Assembly (NCBI GenBank): GCA_958436175.1
Contig: CAUBJF010000004.1
Span: 124,001-188,000, forward strand
Direction of reading: 5' to 3'
DNA from: an uncultured Muribaculaceae bacterium
GTDB taxonomy: Bacteria > Bacteroidota > Bacteroidia > Bacteroidales > Muribaculaceae
DNA length: 64,000 bases
Shown: piece after piece, positions 18,195 to 26,932 of the stretch
Layout of the letters: each line of letters starts with the position of its first letter
Numbering within the stretch: position 1 is the stretch's first letter
Made by a program: the position numbers and the translations under genes
Notes under the pieces: model-generated
What the model was told of the DNA's origin: nothing
The model's database searches: none
The model's input: only the letters and a program-made list of their open reading frames with translations

Positions 18195-19094
18195 TCAATT
18201 TTTATAAGTTTTAAGTGCTGCCTCCAGCTCGCTTCGCATCATCGCACGTAGCTCCGGAGGTTCCAGCACTGCTATGCGCGAGCCATAGCTCATAAGCTCG
18301 TCGACAAGGTCAGGGCTGATGCGCATACGGTAATAGAAAATCGAATAGTCGTCATGGATGGTCTCTTCCTGTGTGTGATGCAGCGGGAGAGCCCGGAAAT
18401 ATTTGGCCTGACGTGTATCCGTTCGGATGGCAATATGCTTTACTTCGCTCTGTGTGAAGACGATGCCGAAGGAATATCGGAAATATTCCTTTGGGTCGAA
18501 TGTGGGGTCGGGCTCGAAGGTGTCGGGCAGTATCTGCAGATGGCTCATTCGGTCGAGGGCGTAGGTCTTGATTTTGTTTTCGTCGACGCGCCTGCCGGTT
18601 ATGTACCAGCGCTGCCTGAAGATCTTGAGGAAGTATGGTTCGAGTGTGAGCCCTACTGTCGGTATGGTCCGGGAGTAAGGAAGATAGTCGAACCGTATGG
18701 GCTTGTTTTCGCGTAGGGCATCGATGACGGGGGCGAGATGCTCGCGGGCCGACGGTACGTCCTCGACAAAGATACGGTCGGCGACGGCCTGTGAGTTGGT
18801 CAGCAAGTCGTTGACGGCTGCATTGTTGAGAAGCCAGTCGCTGATACTTCCCTGCGAGCCGTCCTGTTCCATCTCGATATAGTATTCGAAGCTCGACGGG
18901 TCGCACTTGATGTCGATGTTGAAGAGATCCTGGATGGCCTCACGGTAGTTGTAAAATGTACGGCGAGCCAGGGGCCGACCTTCTGAAAGAGGACTCCTCA
19001 ACCAGCACTCGTTCAGCTCGCGGCGCGAGATGCGTCCGCGTCGCCGGATTGTGTCGACCATCCAGATATAACGGTTGAAGAGGTTCTGGCTCAT
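18195..19094 (-). CDS. WYL-domain transcriptional regulator
   Basis: A 299-residue DNA-binding regulator with an N-terminal helix-turn-helix (RRGRISRRELNECW) and a WYL ligand-binding domain in the second half (PYFLKIFRQRWYITGR). The C-terminal WCX-like extension ends the protein. WYL proteins usually respond to a small ligand or nucleic acid. The gene overlaps the SSS symporter gene by 4 bp (ATGA), so it is the last member of the metallophosphoesterase-NamZ-symporter operon and is likely to control that operon. The ligand is unknown. Confidence 0.85.
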   Translation of the reverse strand: MSQNLFNRYIWMVDTIRRRGRISRRELNECWLRSPLSEGRPLARRTFYNYREAIQDLFNIDIKCDPSSFEYYIEMEQDGSQGSISDWLLNNAAVNDLLTNSQAVADRIFVEDVPSAREHLAPVIDALRENKPIRFDYLPYSRTIPTVGLTLEPYFLKIFRQRWYITGRRVDENKIKTYALDRMSHLQILPDTFEPDPTFDPKEYFRYSFGIVFTQSEVKHIAIRTDTRQAKYFRALPLHHTQEETIHDDYSIFYYRMRISPDLVDELMSYGSRIAVLEPPELRAMMRSELEAALKTYKN

Positions 19095-20560
19095 GCTTTT
19101 GCCTGCATTTCAGGTTTGTGACCTATCGAGAGAAGACGTAGACCGATAACTGTCAGCAGCGCGTTCATGATGAGCAGCTCGAAGCTTGTCTCATATCCCC
19201 AGACATGGTTCAGGATCCATTGTATGCACCATGACAGACAGGGGGCGGCCACGCACACGAAGGGCACGAGACGGTCGCGGACAGGTTTTTTCCAGAACAT
19301 GCCGTAGACAAACAGTCCTAAAATAGGACCGTAGGTGTAGGAGGCGAGGGTATAGACCGCCGAGATGGCATCCTGGTCGCTCAGATAATAGAATGCAATG
19401 ATTACCAGGCCCATGACTGCCGACATGATGACATGCACTCCTTTGCGTGTCCGTGTGAGCTTCTTTTCGTCCTGTTTCTTATGGGCACGGAGTATATCGA
19501 CCGTAAAGGAAGTGGTGAGCGATGTCAGTGCGGATCCGGCGGCGGAGTATGCTGCCGCGATGAGACCCAGTATGAAGAGTATGCCGACGATTACAGGCAC
19601 GTCGGGATGCGTCGCTACCATAGCGAAGATATCGTCGCTCTTGGCCGGGTGTGCTATGCCTTTGCTGTCGAGGAAGATAATGAGCAGTGTTCCCAGGAGG
19701 AGGAATAGGGCGATGACAAAGAACTGCGTCACGCCGCTGACTATCATATTTTTCTGGCTCTGGCGGAAATCCTTGCAGGCAAGGTTGCGCTGCATCATGT
19801 CCTGATCAAGGCCGGTGGTGGCTATGGCCATGAAAATGCCGGCGAGGAACTGTTTCCAGAAATAGGTGCCCTCCTTGGGGTTATCGAAGAAGAACATACG
19901 CGAGGTATGGTGCTCCTTGATTGCCGAGGTCATTTCGCCGAAGGAATAGCCCAAGTTTGTTGCGACGAAGTATATGCAGAGCACTACCGACATGATGAGG
20001 CAGAAGCTTTTGAGTGAATCGGTCCAGATGAGGGTCTTGACGCCGCCCTGGACGGTATATAGCCATATCAGTGCAATCGTCACTATGACATTGAAGACGA
20101 ATGGTATATGCAGCGGCGAGAACACCAGGAGCTGAAGGACGGCGCAGACGACGAAGAATCGCACGGCAGCTCCGAGCATCTTGGACAGGAAGAAGAACCA
20201 TGCGCCGGTTGAATATGTACCGGTGCCGAACCGTTGTTCGAGGTATCCGTAGATTGATATGAGGTTGCGGCGGTAGAACATAGGGACGAGGAGGAATGCG
20301 ATGACAAAGTAGCCTACGATGAATCCGAGCACCATCTGGAGGTAGGCATAGCCTTTGGCCTCGACCATGCCGGGAACGGAAATAAATGTGACACCCGATA
20401 TGGCTGCACCTATCATGGCGAAGGCAACAACCGGCCATGGGGCGCGACGGTTGCCGGTAAAGAAAGTGCTGTTGTCGCTGCCGCGGCCCGCGAAGTACGA
20501 AATACCCATCAGCAGCAGGAAGTAGGCAGCGATGGTGATAATGATTATGGTCGGTGTCAT
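19091..20560 (-). CDS. Sodium:solute symporter (SSS family)
   Basis: A 489-residue inner-membrane transporter with about 13 hydrophobic spans. The family's N-terminal FFTGNRRAPWPVVAFAMIGA and AISGVTFISVPG segments, and the AAAYSAAGSALTSLTTSFTVD segment in the eighth-to-ninth span region, match the sodium-sialic acid/sugar branch. It follows the NamZ gene by 3 bp and overlaps the regulator gene by 4 bp. Together these suggest uptake of the sugar released by NamZ, such as MurNAc or a muropeptide sugar; that substrate is inferred from context only. Confidence 0.88.
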   Translation of the reverse strand: MTPTIIIITIAAYFLLLMGISYFAGRGSDNSTFFTGNRRAPWPVVAFAMIGAAISGVTFISVPGMVEAKGYAYLQMVLGFIVGYFVIAFLLVPMFYRRNLISIYGYLEQRFGTGTYSTGAWFFFLSKMLGAAVRFFVVCAVLQLLVFSPLHIPFVFNVIVTIALIWLYTVQGGVKTLIWTDSLKSFCLIMSVVLCIYFVATNLGYSFGEMTSAIKEHHTSRMFFFDNPKEGTYFWKQFLAGIFMAIATTGLDQDMMQRNLACKDFRQSQKNMIVSGVTQFFVIALFLLLGTLLIIFLDSKGIAHPAKSDDIFAMVATHPDVPVIVGILFILGLIAAAYSAAGSALTSLTTSFTVDILRAHKKQDEKKLTRTRKGVHVIMSAVMGLVIIAFYYLSDQDAISAVYTLASYTYGPILGLFVYGMFWKKPVRDRLVPFVCVAAPCLSWCIQWILNHVWGYETSFELLIMNALLTVIGLRLLSIGHKPEMQAKA

Positions 20561-20563
20561 GGT

Positions 20564-21721
20564 CTATTCGGCGTAAAGGAGATAGGGTGCGCGTTGTTTC
20601 TTGAATTTGGCGACATCATCGGCCCATGTGGCTTTGATTTCGTCGGCACTCTTGCCGCTTTCGATCATATAGCGTATGTCGCCGCGACCTATTAGTTTTT
20701 CGAAGAAGGAGCGGAAGAACTTGTCGCCCATACCGAGGTCGCGGTATGCGTCGATGACATAATCCAGATTGATTCCCTTGGCTATAATCTCTTCATCGTC
20801 GAGGTCGCGGAGGTCGACGCCGTAGCATTTCTTGCCGAGCTGTGGTGGATTCTTGGCACCGGGGACGCTTTGTGGTGTAAAATCGAAGCTGCGGTTCTTC
20901 ATATCGGGATGGCCGTAGACTTCGAAGGGGATGTCGGTGCCGCGTCCGAGGCTTACAGGAGTCGCTTCGAAATAACATGTAGAGGGGTAGAGGTAGATAG
21001 CTTTCATCGTCCGTAAGTTGGGCGACGGTGGAATGGGCAGCTCGTAGCGTGTCTGGTGGGTGTAGCCTTCGATTGGTATTACCGTGAGATCGACACTGCG
21101 TCCGTCCTTGAGCCAGCCTTCGCCGTTGACCATCAGGGCCAATTCTCCGAGAGTCATGCCATGGACCACAGGGATAGGAAGTCGGCCTACGCCGGATTCA
21201 TACTTCATGTCGAGAATCGGGCCGTCGACATACATGCCGTTGGGGTTGGGACGGTCGAGAACGACGAATTTTTTGCCTTTGGCGGCTGCACGGTTCATGA
21301 GTTCGACCATGCTGCAATAGTATGTATAGTAACGCAGTCCGACATCCTGGATATCGGTGACGATGACATCTATATTATCCATGACTTCGTCGCCTGCTGC
21401 TGTCTTGTCGTAGAGCGATGCTATGGGGATGCCGGTGACGGGATCGACGCTGCTGCTGACATGTTCTCCGGCATCGGCCGTGCCGCGGAAGCCATGTTCG
21501 GGCGAGAAAAGAGTCACCACATTCAGCCCGTTTTCGAGCATGATGTCGAGTGTGTGCTTGTCGCCGACCATGCCTGTATGGTTGGAAAACAGCGCTATGC
21601 GTTTGCCCTTGAGGTCGGGGATGTAGGCATCTGTTCTTGCCGCGCCCACGGTGACCTGCGCGCTGACAGGAAAGAGACCGGCCAGGATGAAGAGGAGGCT
21701 GAGGAAAAAGTGAAGTTTCAT
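20564..21721 (-). CDS. NamZ-type exo-beta-N-acetylmuramidase (DUF1343)
   Basis: Family members remove MurNAc from the non-reducing end of peptidoglycan fragments. The 385-residue protein has a signal peptide (LHFFLSLLFILAGLFPVSA) and an almost full-length catalytic region. Family landmarks are KRIALFSNHTGMV, LFSPEHGFRG, GLRYYTYYCSM, VLDRPNPNG and SLGRGTDIPFE. It is thus a periplasmic or surface glycosidase. The genes before (metallophosphoesterase) and after (SSS symporter, WYL regulator) run in the same direction with gaps of 23 and 3 bp, which supports a cell-wall sugar salvage operon. Confidence 0.87.
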   Translation of the reverse strand: MKLHFFLSLLFILAGLFPVSAQVTVGAARTDAYIPDLKGKRIALFSNHTGMVGDKHTLDIMLENGLNVVTLFSPEHGFRGTADAGEHVSSSVDPVTGIPIASLYDKTAAGDEVMDNIDVIVTDIQDVGLRYYTYYCSMVELMNRAAAKGKKFVVLDRPNPNGMYVDGPILDMKYESGVGRLPIPVVHGMTLGELALMVNGEGWLKDGRSVDLTVIPIEGYTHQTRYELPIPPSPNLRTMKAIYLYPSTCYFEATPVSLGRGTDIPFEVYGHPDMKNRSFDFTPQSVPGAKNPPQLGKKCYGVDLRDLDDEEIIAKGINLDYVIDAYRDLGMGDKFFRSFFEKLIGRGDIRYMIESGKSADEIKATWADDVAKFKKQRAPYLLYAE

Positions 21722-21744
21722 GGACAATATATTATGGGTATTGA

Positions 21745-22815
21745 TTATTCAAGAGTGATTTCGAACTGGTCGAAAGGAGCAGTTCGGTGTGCCAGATGGC
21801 GTGTGGAGGGCGAAATGCCGAAAAGAGGAGAGTAGGTCTTTATTCCGAGAGTCTTGCCGTCGGGTTTGAATTCGAGTATACGCAGCCAGCCATCACCGCC
21901 GTTGCCTTCCCATCCGCCTCCGAGAATCTGGACGTTGAACATCATCTGATGGATGTCACGACCGGCAGCATTTTTGTCTACTCTGTAGGCTACAGAATCT
22001 TCGAAATCCCCGGGAGTGCCGGTGTGTCCGCATATGGCGAGGGCGATATTAGAGGACTTGGACAGAAGCTTGTCCCAGACCTGCTGCCCCCAGTTGGCCG
22101 GGGTTATGGAGTAGCTTTCGTTGTCGGTACGGGCAGCTGTGCGCTCCTTTAGCAGCGAGTGAGTCATGTAGATTACTCTGTGGTTTTTGAAGCGATCGCT
22201 GTTAATCATGTCGGACGTCCACTGAAGGACTTCATCGCGAGGTGCGAATTCGTTGCATACCACGAGAATCTTTCCCCATGCCGGCAGTTCGAATTCGAAA
22301 GCCGCATTCTCGAGCGATTCCACGCCGTTGCGGTTGGGGTAGACGGCTACGGCGCAGTCGTACCATTCCTTGTTACGCTCTATTGGGAAGTAATGAGGAA
22401 AATTAGTGTTGCCATTTTCGGAGCGACGGTAGCCATACTCATGATTCCCTGTGGAAATGATGTAGGGAACCTTGTTGTCGAGGCGTTCGAAAGCTCGCGA
22501 TACGCATTCCCACATTTCGCGGGAGGTCTGGTTGAGCATACCGCGGTTCATCACCAGATTGTCGTTCTGCTCCACTAAGTCGCCGGTACATAGGACGGCC
22601 TTAATGTTGAGGTTGTCGATATTATCGGCAATCCATGCTGTCTGAAGTTCGAAAAGGGGCTGGTTGATGTCGTATTTTATGTAACCTTGCGGGTCGCCGA
22701 GCAGAATCATGGATACAGATTCCGGGTCGTCGAGCTGCTGCCTGTCGGCACGGTCCTGAGCATGAATTCCGAAGGCAGGAAGTGCAAGCAATGCCAATGC
22801 GAGAAGTTTATTCAT
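21745..22815 (-). CDS. Exported calcineurin-like metallophosphoesterase
   Basis: A 356-residue protein with a signal peptide (LLALALLALPAFGIHA) from the ATG at 22815. The metallophosphoesterase set is present in order: ILLGDPQG (in place of the more common GDxH), LCTGDLVEQND, ISTGNHEYGY, MTHSLL and ICGHTG. It is therefore a periplasmic phosphatase or phosphodiesterase of unknown substrate. The longer in-frame start would run through the promoter and is rejected. It leads the operon that contains NamZ, so it could act on a phosphorylated cell-wall fragment, but that is inference. Confidence 0.83.
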   Translation of the reverse strand: MNKLLALALLALPAFGIHAQDRADRQQLDDPESVSMILLGDPQGYIKYDINQPLFELQTAWIADNIDNLNIKAVLCTGDLVEQNDNLVMNRGMLNQTSREMWECVSRAFERLDNKVPYIISTGNHEYGYRRSENGNTNFPHYFPIERNKEWYDCAVAVYPNRNGVESLENAAFEFELPAWGKILVVCNEFAPRDEVLQWTSDMINSDRFKNHRVIYMTHSLLKERTAARTDNESYSITPANWGQQVWDKLLSKSSNIALAICGHTGTPGDFEDSVAYRVDKNAAGRDIHQMMFNVQILGGGWEGNGGDGWLRILEFKPDGKTLGIKTYSPLFGISPSTRHLAHRTAPFDQFEITLE

Positions 22816-22880
22816 TCTTGAGTTGGGGGGTGCGGCTGTTTTGTCGGTAAAGATTTGTTGGCTTTGTTCGTTTAGAAACA

Positions 22881-22888
22881 CAAATGTA
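22881..22888 (-). promoter_or_regulatory. -7 promoter element of the NamZ operon
   Basis: Reads TACATTTG on the minus strand, a TAnnTTTG match, about 65 bp before the metallophosphoesterase start at 22815. It is divergent from the GH78 gene. Confidence 0.5.
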
Positions 22889-23015
22889 GCATTAATGAAG
22901 TGAAATGGCAAATAAGTAGGGCAAAAATGTTGCACGATGTCATGTATATTGCTTTATTTAAGTCTATTTTGGAAAATAATGTGTAACTTTACGAATCTTT
23001 TAAATTATCATACCT

Positions 23016-25601
23016 ATGAAAAGAACTTATGCATTGGCAATAGCCCTTGCCTTGGGCATGGCATCGATGACCGCAGGAACAGGCGGTCACGTCGGGAAAC
23101 GCATTGCAGCCCTCGGCGACTCTCTATGGAATTGTTCGGAATGGATTTCAGTTGTTGACGCTCCTGTTGTGAAAGGTCGCATAGAAGGAGCAAATGGCCG
23201 TGCCGCCGACGGTGCGAGCTGGTTCGTGTCCAAAGTTAAGAACGACAAGAAGGTCGTCGATGCACGCTGGATGACTTCCGGTCTGGGTGTTTACTACCTC
23301 TATGTCAACGGCCGTCCCGTCGGTAACGAAATCCTCAAGCCGGGTTTCACGCATCACGACAAGACCAAACTGTCGTTCACTTATGATATTACCGATGCCT
23401 TTAATAAAAAAGCCGGTGCTGAAAATGAGCTGGCCGTCCAGTCCACTCCCGGATGGTGGGGCGACAAGATTATCACTCCCGGCGGCCACGATGGCATGAT
23501 AGGCAAGAAAGTTGCCTTCCGAGGTGTCCTCGAGCTTACTTTCGATGACGGTACTCGCAAATGCTACGGCACCGATACCGAGAACTGGAATGCCGGTATT
23601 GCCGGTCCTGTGAAGCATGCCGCTATTTTCGACGGCGAGGAGTTCGATGCCCGCGAACCTCTCGGATTCGAAACTCCGGAGAAACTGTCCACCCCTGAGA
23701 TAAATACAGAGTTCAAGGGTCAAATCTTCCCTTCCAACGGTGCGGAAGTGTACTATCGCGAGGACCTCGCGCTGAAGCCCGTTAAGGCCTATGCATGGAA
23801 AGGTGTTACCGGCGCGACTGAGGATGCCTACGGTAAGGTTGTTGTCGTCAAGGAATTCAAGCCGGGCGAAGAAATCGTTGTACGCCCCGGCGAAACCGTC
23901 GTAGTCGACTTCGGACAGAACTGTGCAGCTGTACCTTCGTTCGAATTCAGTGCCAAGGAAGGAACGCGCCTATCTTGCCTTCCTGCCGAGCTGCTTAATG
24001 ATGGGAACGGGGCTAAGAGCCGTGGTATGGATGGTCCCGAAGGCAGCACCCATCGCCTCAACCTGCGTATACCCGACATAGGTATGTTTGTCAACTATAC
24101 CTTTGCCGGTAAGAAGGGATATGAAAAGTATACTCCGCAGTGCACTTTCTTCGGTTACCGTTTCATGTCGCTTCTGTCGGACGGAGAAGTTCGCATCCGT
24201 TCGCTCCGTTCGGTGCCCGTCACCTCTATAGCCGACAATATCGAAACCGGTACGATTGAAACCGGTAATGACCTTGTCAACAAGCTTATTTCCAATACTG
24301 TGTGGGGCATGCGCTCCAACTATCTCTCCGTCCCGACCGACTGTCCGCAGCGCGACGAACGTCTCGGATGGACGGCCGATACACAGGTATTCTCCGAGAC
24401 CGGCACATATTTCGCCAATACATCGCGTTTCTTCCATAAATGGATGCGCGACATGCGCGACTCGCAGCATGAACTTGGCGGTTTCCCAGGTGTGGCTCCT
24501 TTGGCGCAGTACGGCGCCGAAATGACCCGTCTTGGTTGGTCGGATGCCGGTGTGATTGTGCCCTGGGTGGTATGGAAGCAGTTCGGCGACACCGAAATTG
24601 TCAACGAGAACTGGGAATCCATGGAGAAGATGATGAACCACATCAACGAGACCAAATACAACCATCAGGCACTCCGTGGCGAGAACGGCGACTATCAGTG
24701 GGCCGACTGGCTCAGCTATGAGCCTCTCGAGAGCTGTGGTGGCGGTAAAGACTATCAGGACGAGAACGGTCACTGGGCAGTGCGTCCGGAAGCATACGAA
24801 TATTGGAACTACCTCTGTGCCAACTACTGGCTGATGGATGCCGAGATGATGGCCGATATGGCTCGTGCAACAGGCCGCGATGCCGCACGCTACGAATCTA
24901 TGGCCGCCGACGCACGTCAGTATATTCGAGATAATTTCATCAAGGGTGACGGTACTTTCAAGACCGAGATTCTCAACACGATGCAGACCCCGGCTCTGTT
25001 CGCGCTCCGCAACGGCATCGTGGAAGGTACAGCCAAGGATGATATGATCCAGCGTCTGCGTCGTAACTTTGCAGAGCACGACAACTGCCTCCAGACAGGC
25101 TTCCTCGGCACATCCATCCTTATGCCTACGCTTACGGAGAACGGCATGTCGGACATCGCCTACGAGCTTCTTTTCCAGCGTAAGAATCCGAGCTGGCTAT
25201 ACTCGATTGACAACGGAGCAACGACAATCTGGGAGCGCTGGAACAGCTATATGATTGAGCATGGCATGGGTCCGCGTGGTATGAACAGCTTCAACCACTA
25301 CGCTTATGGCTGCGTATGCGAATGGATGTGGGAGACGATGGCCGGTATATCCACCGATGTATCGCAACCAGGCTTCCGCAAGATTATAATGAAGCCGGTG
25401 CCCGACAGACGTCTCGGGTTCGTTAAGGCCGAATATGCTTCCGCCGCAGGCAAGATCAAGAGTCACTGGAAGTTCGAAGGCGACAAGTGGATATGGAACT
25501 TCACTGTACCCGAAGGCGCTGTTGCCGAAGTCACACTTCCAGGCGAGACGGTGTCGAAGACATATACTTCCGGCTCTCATTCTGTAGTCAAGACAATCTG
25601 A
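23016..25601 (+). CDS. Alpha-L-rhamnosidase (GH78)
   Basis: An 861-residue exported glycosidase that removes terminal alpha-L-rhamnose from plant or bacterial glycans. A signal peptide (LAIALALGMASMTAG) is followed by a beta-sandwich with GLGVYYLYVNGRPVG, the linker region, and an (alpha/alpha)6 barrel. The GH78 signature DCPQRDERLGWTADTQVF holds conserved acidic residues, and WADWLSYEP and TTIWERWNSY carry further active-site residues. The C-terminal beta domain ends the protein. It stands alone with its own terminator at 25646, and is not in a SusCD locus within this window. Confidence 0.93.
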   Translation: MKRTYALAIALALGMASMTAGTGGHVGKRIAALGDSLWNCSEWISVVDAPVVKGRIEGANGRAADGASWFVSKVKNDKKVVDARWMTSGLGVYYLYVNGRPVGNEILKPGFTHHDKTKLSFTYDITDAFNKKAGAENELAVQSTPGWWGDKIITPGGHDGMIGKKVAFRGVLELTFDDGTRKCYGTDTENWNAGIAGPVKHAAIFDGEEFDAREPLGFETPEKLSTPEINTEFKGQIFPSNGAEVYYREDLALKPVKAYAWKGVTGATEDAYGKVVVVKEFKPGEEIVVRPGETVVVDFGQNCAAVPSFEFSAKEGTRLSCLPAELLNDGNGAKSRGMDGPEGSTHRLNLRIPDIGMFVNYTFAGKKGYEKYTPQCTFFGYRFMSLLSDGEVRIRSLRSVPVTSIADNIETGTIETGNDLVNKLISNTVWGMRSNYLSVPTDCPQRDERLGWTADTQVFSETGTYFANTSRFFHKWMRDMRDSQHELGGFPGVAPLAQYGAEMTRLGWSDAGVIVPWVVWKQFGDTEIVNENWESMEKMMNHINETKYNHQALRGENGDYQWADWLSYEPLESCGGGKDYQDENGHWAVRPEAYEYWNYLCANYWLMDAEMMADMARATGRDAARYESMAADARQYIRDNFIKGDGTFKTEILNTMQTPALFALRNGIVEGTAKDDMIQRLRRNFAEHDNCLQTGFLGTSILMPTLTENGMSDIAYELLFQRKNPSWLYSIDNGATTIWERWNSYMIEHGMGPRGMNSFNHYAYGCVCEWMWETMAGISTDVSQPGFRKIIMKPVPDRRLGFVKAEYASAAGKIKSHWKFEGDKWIWNFTVPEGAVAEVTLPGETVSKTYTSGSHSVVKTI

Positions 25602-25645
25602 TACGATTATTTTAAAAGGTAGTTCTTTCTGCCTTCAGCCTAAAG

Positions 25646-25693
25646 AATGCTTTTGACGGCGATGGTTTCATTGCCTCAAAAGCATTTCTTTTT
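25646..25693 (+). terminator. Intrinsic terminator after the GH78 gene
   Basis: The perfect 11-bp arms AATGCTTTTGA (25646-25656) and TCAAAAGCATT (25676-25686) are followed by TCTTTTTC. It lies 45 bp after the GH78 stop. Confidence 0.8.
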
Positions 25694-25779
25694 CTATGAG
25701 GACATGGGAATCATTGTTAAAATATGTAATGTCTGAGCAGAATTATTAGGCGTTTTTTGGCTGGCACAAAATAAATGTC

Positions 25780-25787
25780 TAAATTTG
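25780..25787 (+). promoter_or_regulatory. Promoter of tRNA-Ala
   Basis: TAAATTTG matches the -7 consensus and ends 10 bp before the tRNA 5' end. Confidence 0.6.
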
Positions 25788-25797
25788 CAACAGAAAA

Positions 25798-25871
25798 GGG
25801 GCACTAGCTCATCCGGCTAGAGCGCGACACTGGCAGTGTCGAGGTGAGCGGTTCGAGTCCGCTGTGCTCCA
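25798..25871 (+). tRNA. tRNA-Ala (anticodon GGC)
   Basis: A complete cloverleaf can be drawn. The acceptor arms GGGGCAC and GTGCTCC pair over 7 bp, including G3-U70, the alanine identity pair. The anticodon stem CGACA/TGTCG encloses the loop CTGGCAG with GGC at positions 34-36. The T arm AGCGG-TTCGAGT-CCGCT is canonical. The discriminator is A and CCA is not encoded. Confidence 0.95.
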
Positions 25872-25877
25872 CTGATA

Positions 25878-25917
25878 AGGCGAATTCAGGACAAAACCTG
25901 AGTTCGCCTGTTTGTTA
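25878..25917 (+). terminator. Terminator after tRNA-Ala
   Basis: AGGCGAATTCAGG (25878-25890) pairs with CCTGAGTTCGCCT (25897-25909), with one mismatch, around a 6-nt loop. It is followed by GTTTGTTAT. Confidence 0.7.
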
Positions 25918-25933
25918 TATGATTATTAATGAC

Positions 25934-25941
25934 TATATTTG
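25934..25941 (+). promoter_or_regulatory. Promoter of the MNT/HEPN module
   Basis: TATATTTG matches the -7 consensus and lies 7 bp before the ATG at 25949, which fixes the start and implies a near-leaderless transcript. Confidence 0.5.
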
Positions 25942-26074
25942 CGAGCGTATGAAGCTGATAGAGATGAATATCGACAAGATCGTAGCCTTGTGCAAGAAGT
26001 ACAAGGTTGCGAAGCTGTGGGTTTTCGGCTCTATCCTTACCCCTCGTTTCAATGATGACAGCGATGTCGACTTC
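25942..26074 (+). repeat. Direct repeat, copy 1 (5' half of MNT gene)
   Basis: About 133 bp nearly identical to 26614-26746, at an offset of 672 bp. Only a few bases differ near the sixth codon. It covers the pre-start region and the nucleotidyltransferase catalytic motif, and ends abruptly after the GATGTCGACTTC segment. Confidence 0.9.
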
Positions 26075-26260
26075 TCGGTGAATTTCGATGCTGAAAGTAT
26101 CAGGCGTGAAGGTCTTGACTGGGCTGACATCTTTTTCGATTTTATGCATGAACTTGAGGAGCTGTTTGGCAGGCGCATTGACCTCGTTTGCGATGACGCT
26201 GTGAAAAATACAGTTTTCCGTAAAGAGCTTGATAGTACAAAACGACTGATCTATGGATGA
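25949..26260 (+). CDS. MNT-domain antitoxin (minimal nucleotidyltransferase), copy 1
   Basis: A 103-residue nucleotidyltransferase of the MntA type, which neutralises its HEPN partner by adding AMP to it. The catalytic pattern GSX10DXD is exact: GSILTPRFNDDSDVD. A third acidic residue lies further on in GRRIDLV. The gene starts at 25949, just after a promoter; a longer frame would run back through the tRNA and is rejected. It overlaps the HEPN toxin gene by 8 bp. Its first half is almost identical at the DNA level to the second MNT gene at 26621. Confidence 0.88.
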   Translation: MKLIEMNIDKIVALCKKYKVAKLWVFGSILTPRFNDDSDVDFSVNFDAESIRREGLDWADIFFDFMHELEELFGRRIDLVCDDAVKNTVFRKELDSTKRLIYG

Positions 26261-26585
26261 ATCGATAAAGAAATACCTCGAAGATATGCTCCAGGCCATC
26301 TTTGAAATTGAAATGGCCGAAGACAGGTTTGGCCGTCAATATGAAATCTTTGAGAATGATATAGTTTTCCGAAAATTTGTTGAGCGCAACATAGAGATTT
26401 TAGGTGAAGCTATGAATCGCATTCTTAAAATTAAGCCGGAAATCAATATTACGTCAGCCCGGAAAATTGTCGATACTCGGAATTACGTCATTCATGCATA
26501 CGATTCATTAAAACCCGATATCCTTTGGGCAATTGTTATTAACCATATCCCAAGACTTAAAGCTGACATCCTAAATATTCTTTGA
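26253..26585 (+). CDS. HEPN-domain toxin (HepT-like, DUF86)
   Basis: A 110-residue helical RNase-type toxin. The RX4HXY motif is intact (RNYVIHAY, after ARKIVDT), which supplies the catalytic Arg and His and the Tyr that is AMPylated by the partner in characterised HepT/MntA systems. Length and arrangement match that two-gene module. The start at 26253 overlaps the MNT stop by 8 bp, implying translational coupling with the antitoxin made first. The function is inferred from the family; activity here is untested. Confidence 0.88.
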   Translation: MDESIKKYLEDMLQAIFEIEMAEDRFGRQYEIFENDIVFRKFVERNIEILGEAMNRILKIKPEINITSARKIVDTRNYVIHAYDSLKPDILWAIVINHIPRLKADILNIL

Positions 26586-26613
26586 AACTTTATACCTTAT
26601 TAATTTAATCTTA

Positions 26614-26746
26614 CGAGCGTATGAAGCTGATAGATAGGGATATCGACAAGATCGTAGCCTTGTGCAAGAAGTACAAGGTTGCGAAGCTGTGGGTTTTCGG
26701 CTCTATCCTTACCCCTCGTTTCAATGATGACAGCGATGTCGACTTC
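26614..26746 (+). repeat. Direct repeat, copy 2 (5' half of second MNT gene)
   Basis: Near-identical to 25942-26074. Unlike copy 1 it is not preceded by a TAnnTTTG element; the equivalent position reads AATCTTAC. This suggests a partial tandem duplication or gene conversion within the toxin-antitoxin locus. Confidence 0.9.
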
Positions 26747-26932
26747 CTTGTCGATTTCGATGAAAAGCATATCGAGTCGCTTGACTATGCCGACAACTTT
26801 TTCAACTTTGTCCATGAAATAGAGCCTGTTGTGGGTCGGAAGGTCGAGATGGTAGTGAACAAGTCGATTAAAAATCGCTTCTTCCGAGCTGAAGTAGACG
26901 AAACACGTAAGCTGTTATGGAGCGTGCAGTAA
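26621..26932 (+). CDS. MNT-domain antitoxin, copy 2
   Basis: A 103-residue paralogue of the MNT gene at 25949, with the same GSILTPRFNDDSDVD catalytic motif. The N-terminal 45 residues are nearly identical, while the second half (from about residue 46) has diverged, suggesting specificity for a different HEPN partner. The HEPN frame after it is truncated, so this antitoxin has no intact adjacent toxin. It could still act on the HEPN protein at 26253 or serve as a decoy; that is inference. It starts 35 bp after the first HEPN stop. Confidence 0.82.
   Translation: MKLIDRDIDKIVALCKKYKVAKLWVFGSILTPRFNDDSDVDFLVDFDEKHIESLDYADNFFNFVHEIEPVVGRKVEMVVNKSIKNRFFRAEVDETRKLLWSVQ

Noticed and set aside
22816..22935. 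Longer N-terminus for the metallophosphoesterase
   Set aside because: It passes through the promoter at 22881, and the signal peptide begins only at 22815.
22984..22991. TAACTTTA as the GH78 promoter
   Set aside because: The last base departs from the consensus and no -33 element has proper spacing.
25844..25948. Upstream extension of the first MNT gene through the tRNA 3' end
   Set aside because: It would overlap the tRNA and its terminator. A promoter at 25934 and the conserved MKLI start at 25949 fix the true start.
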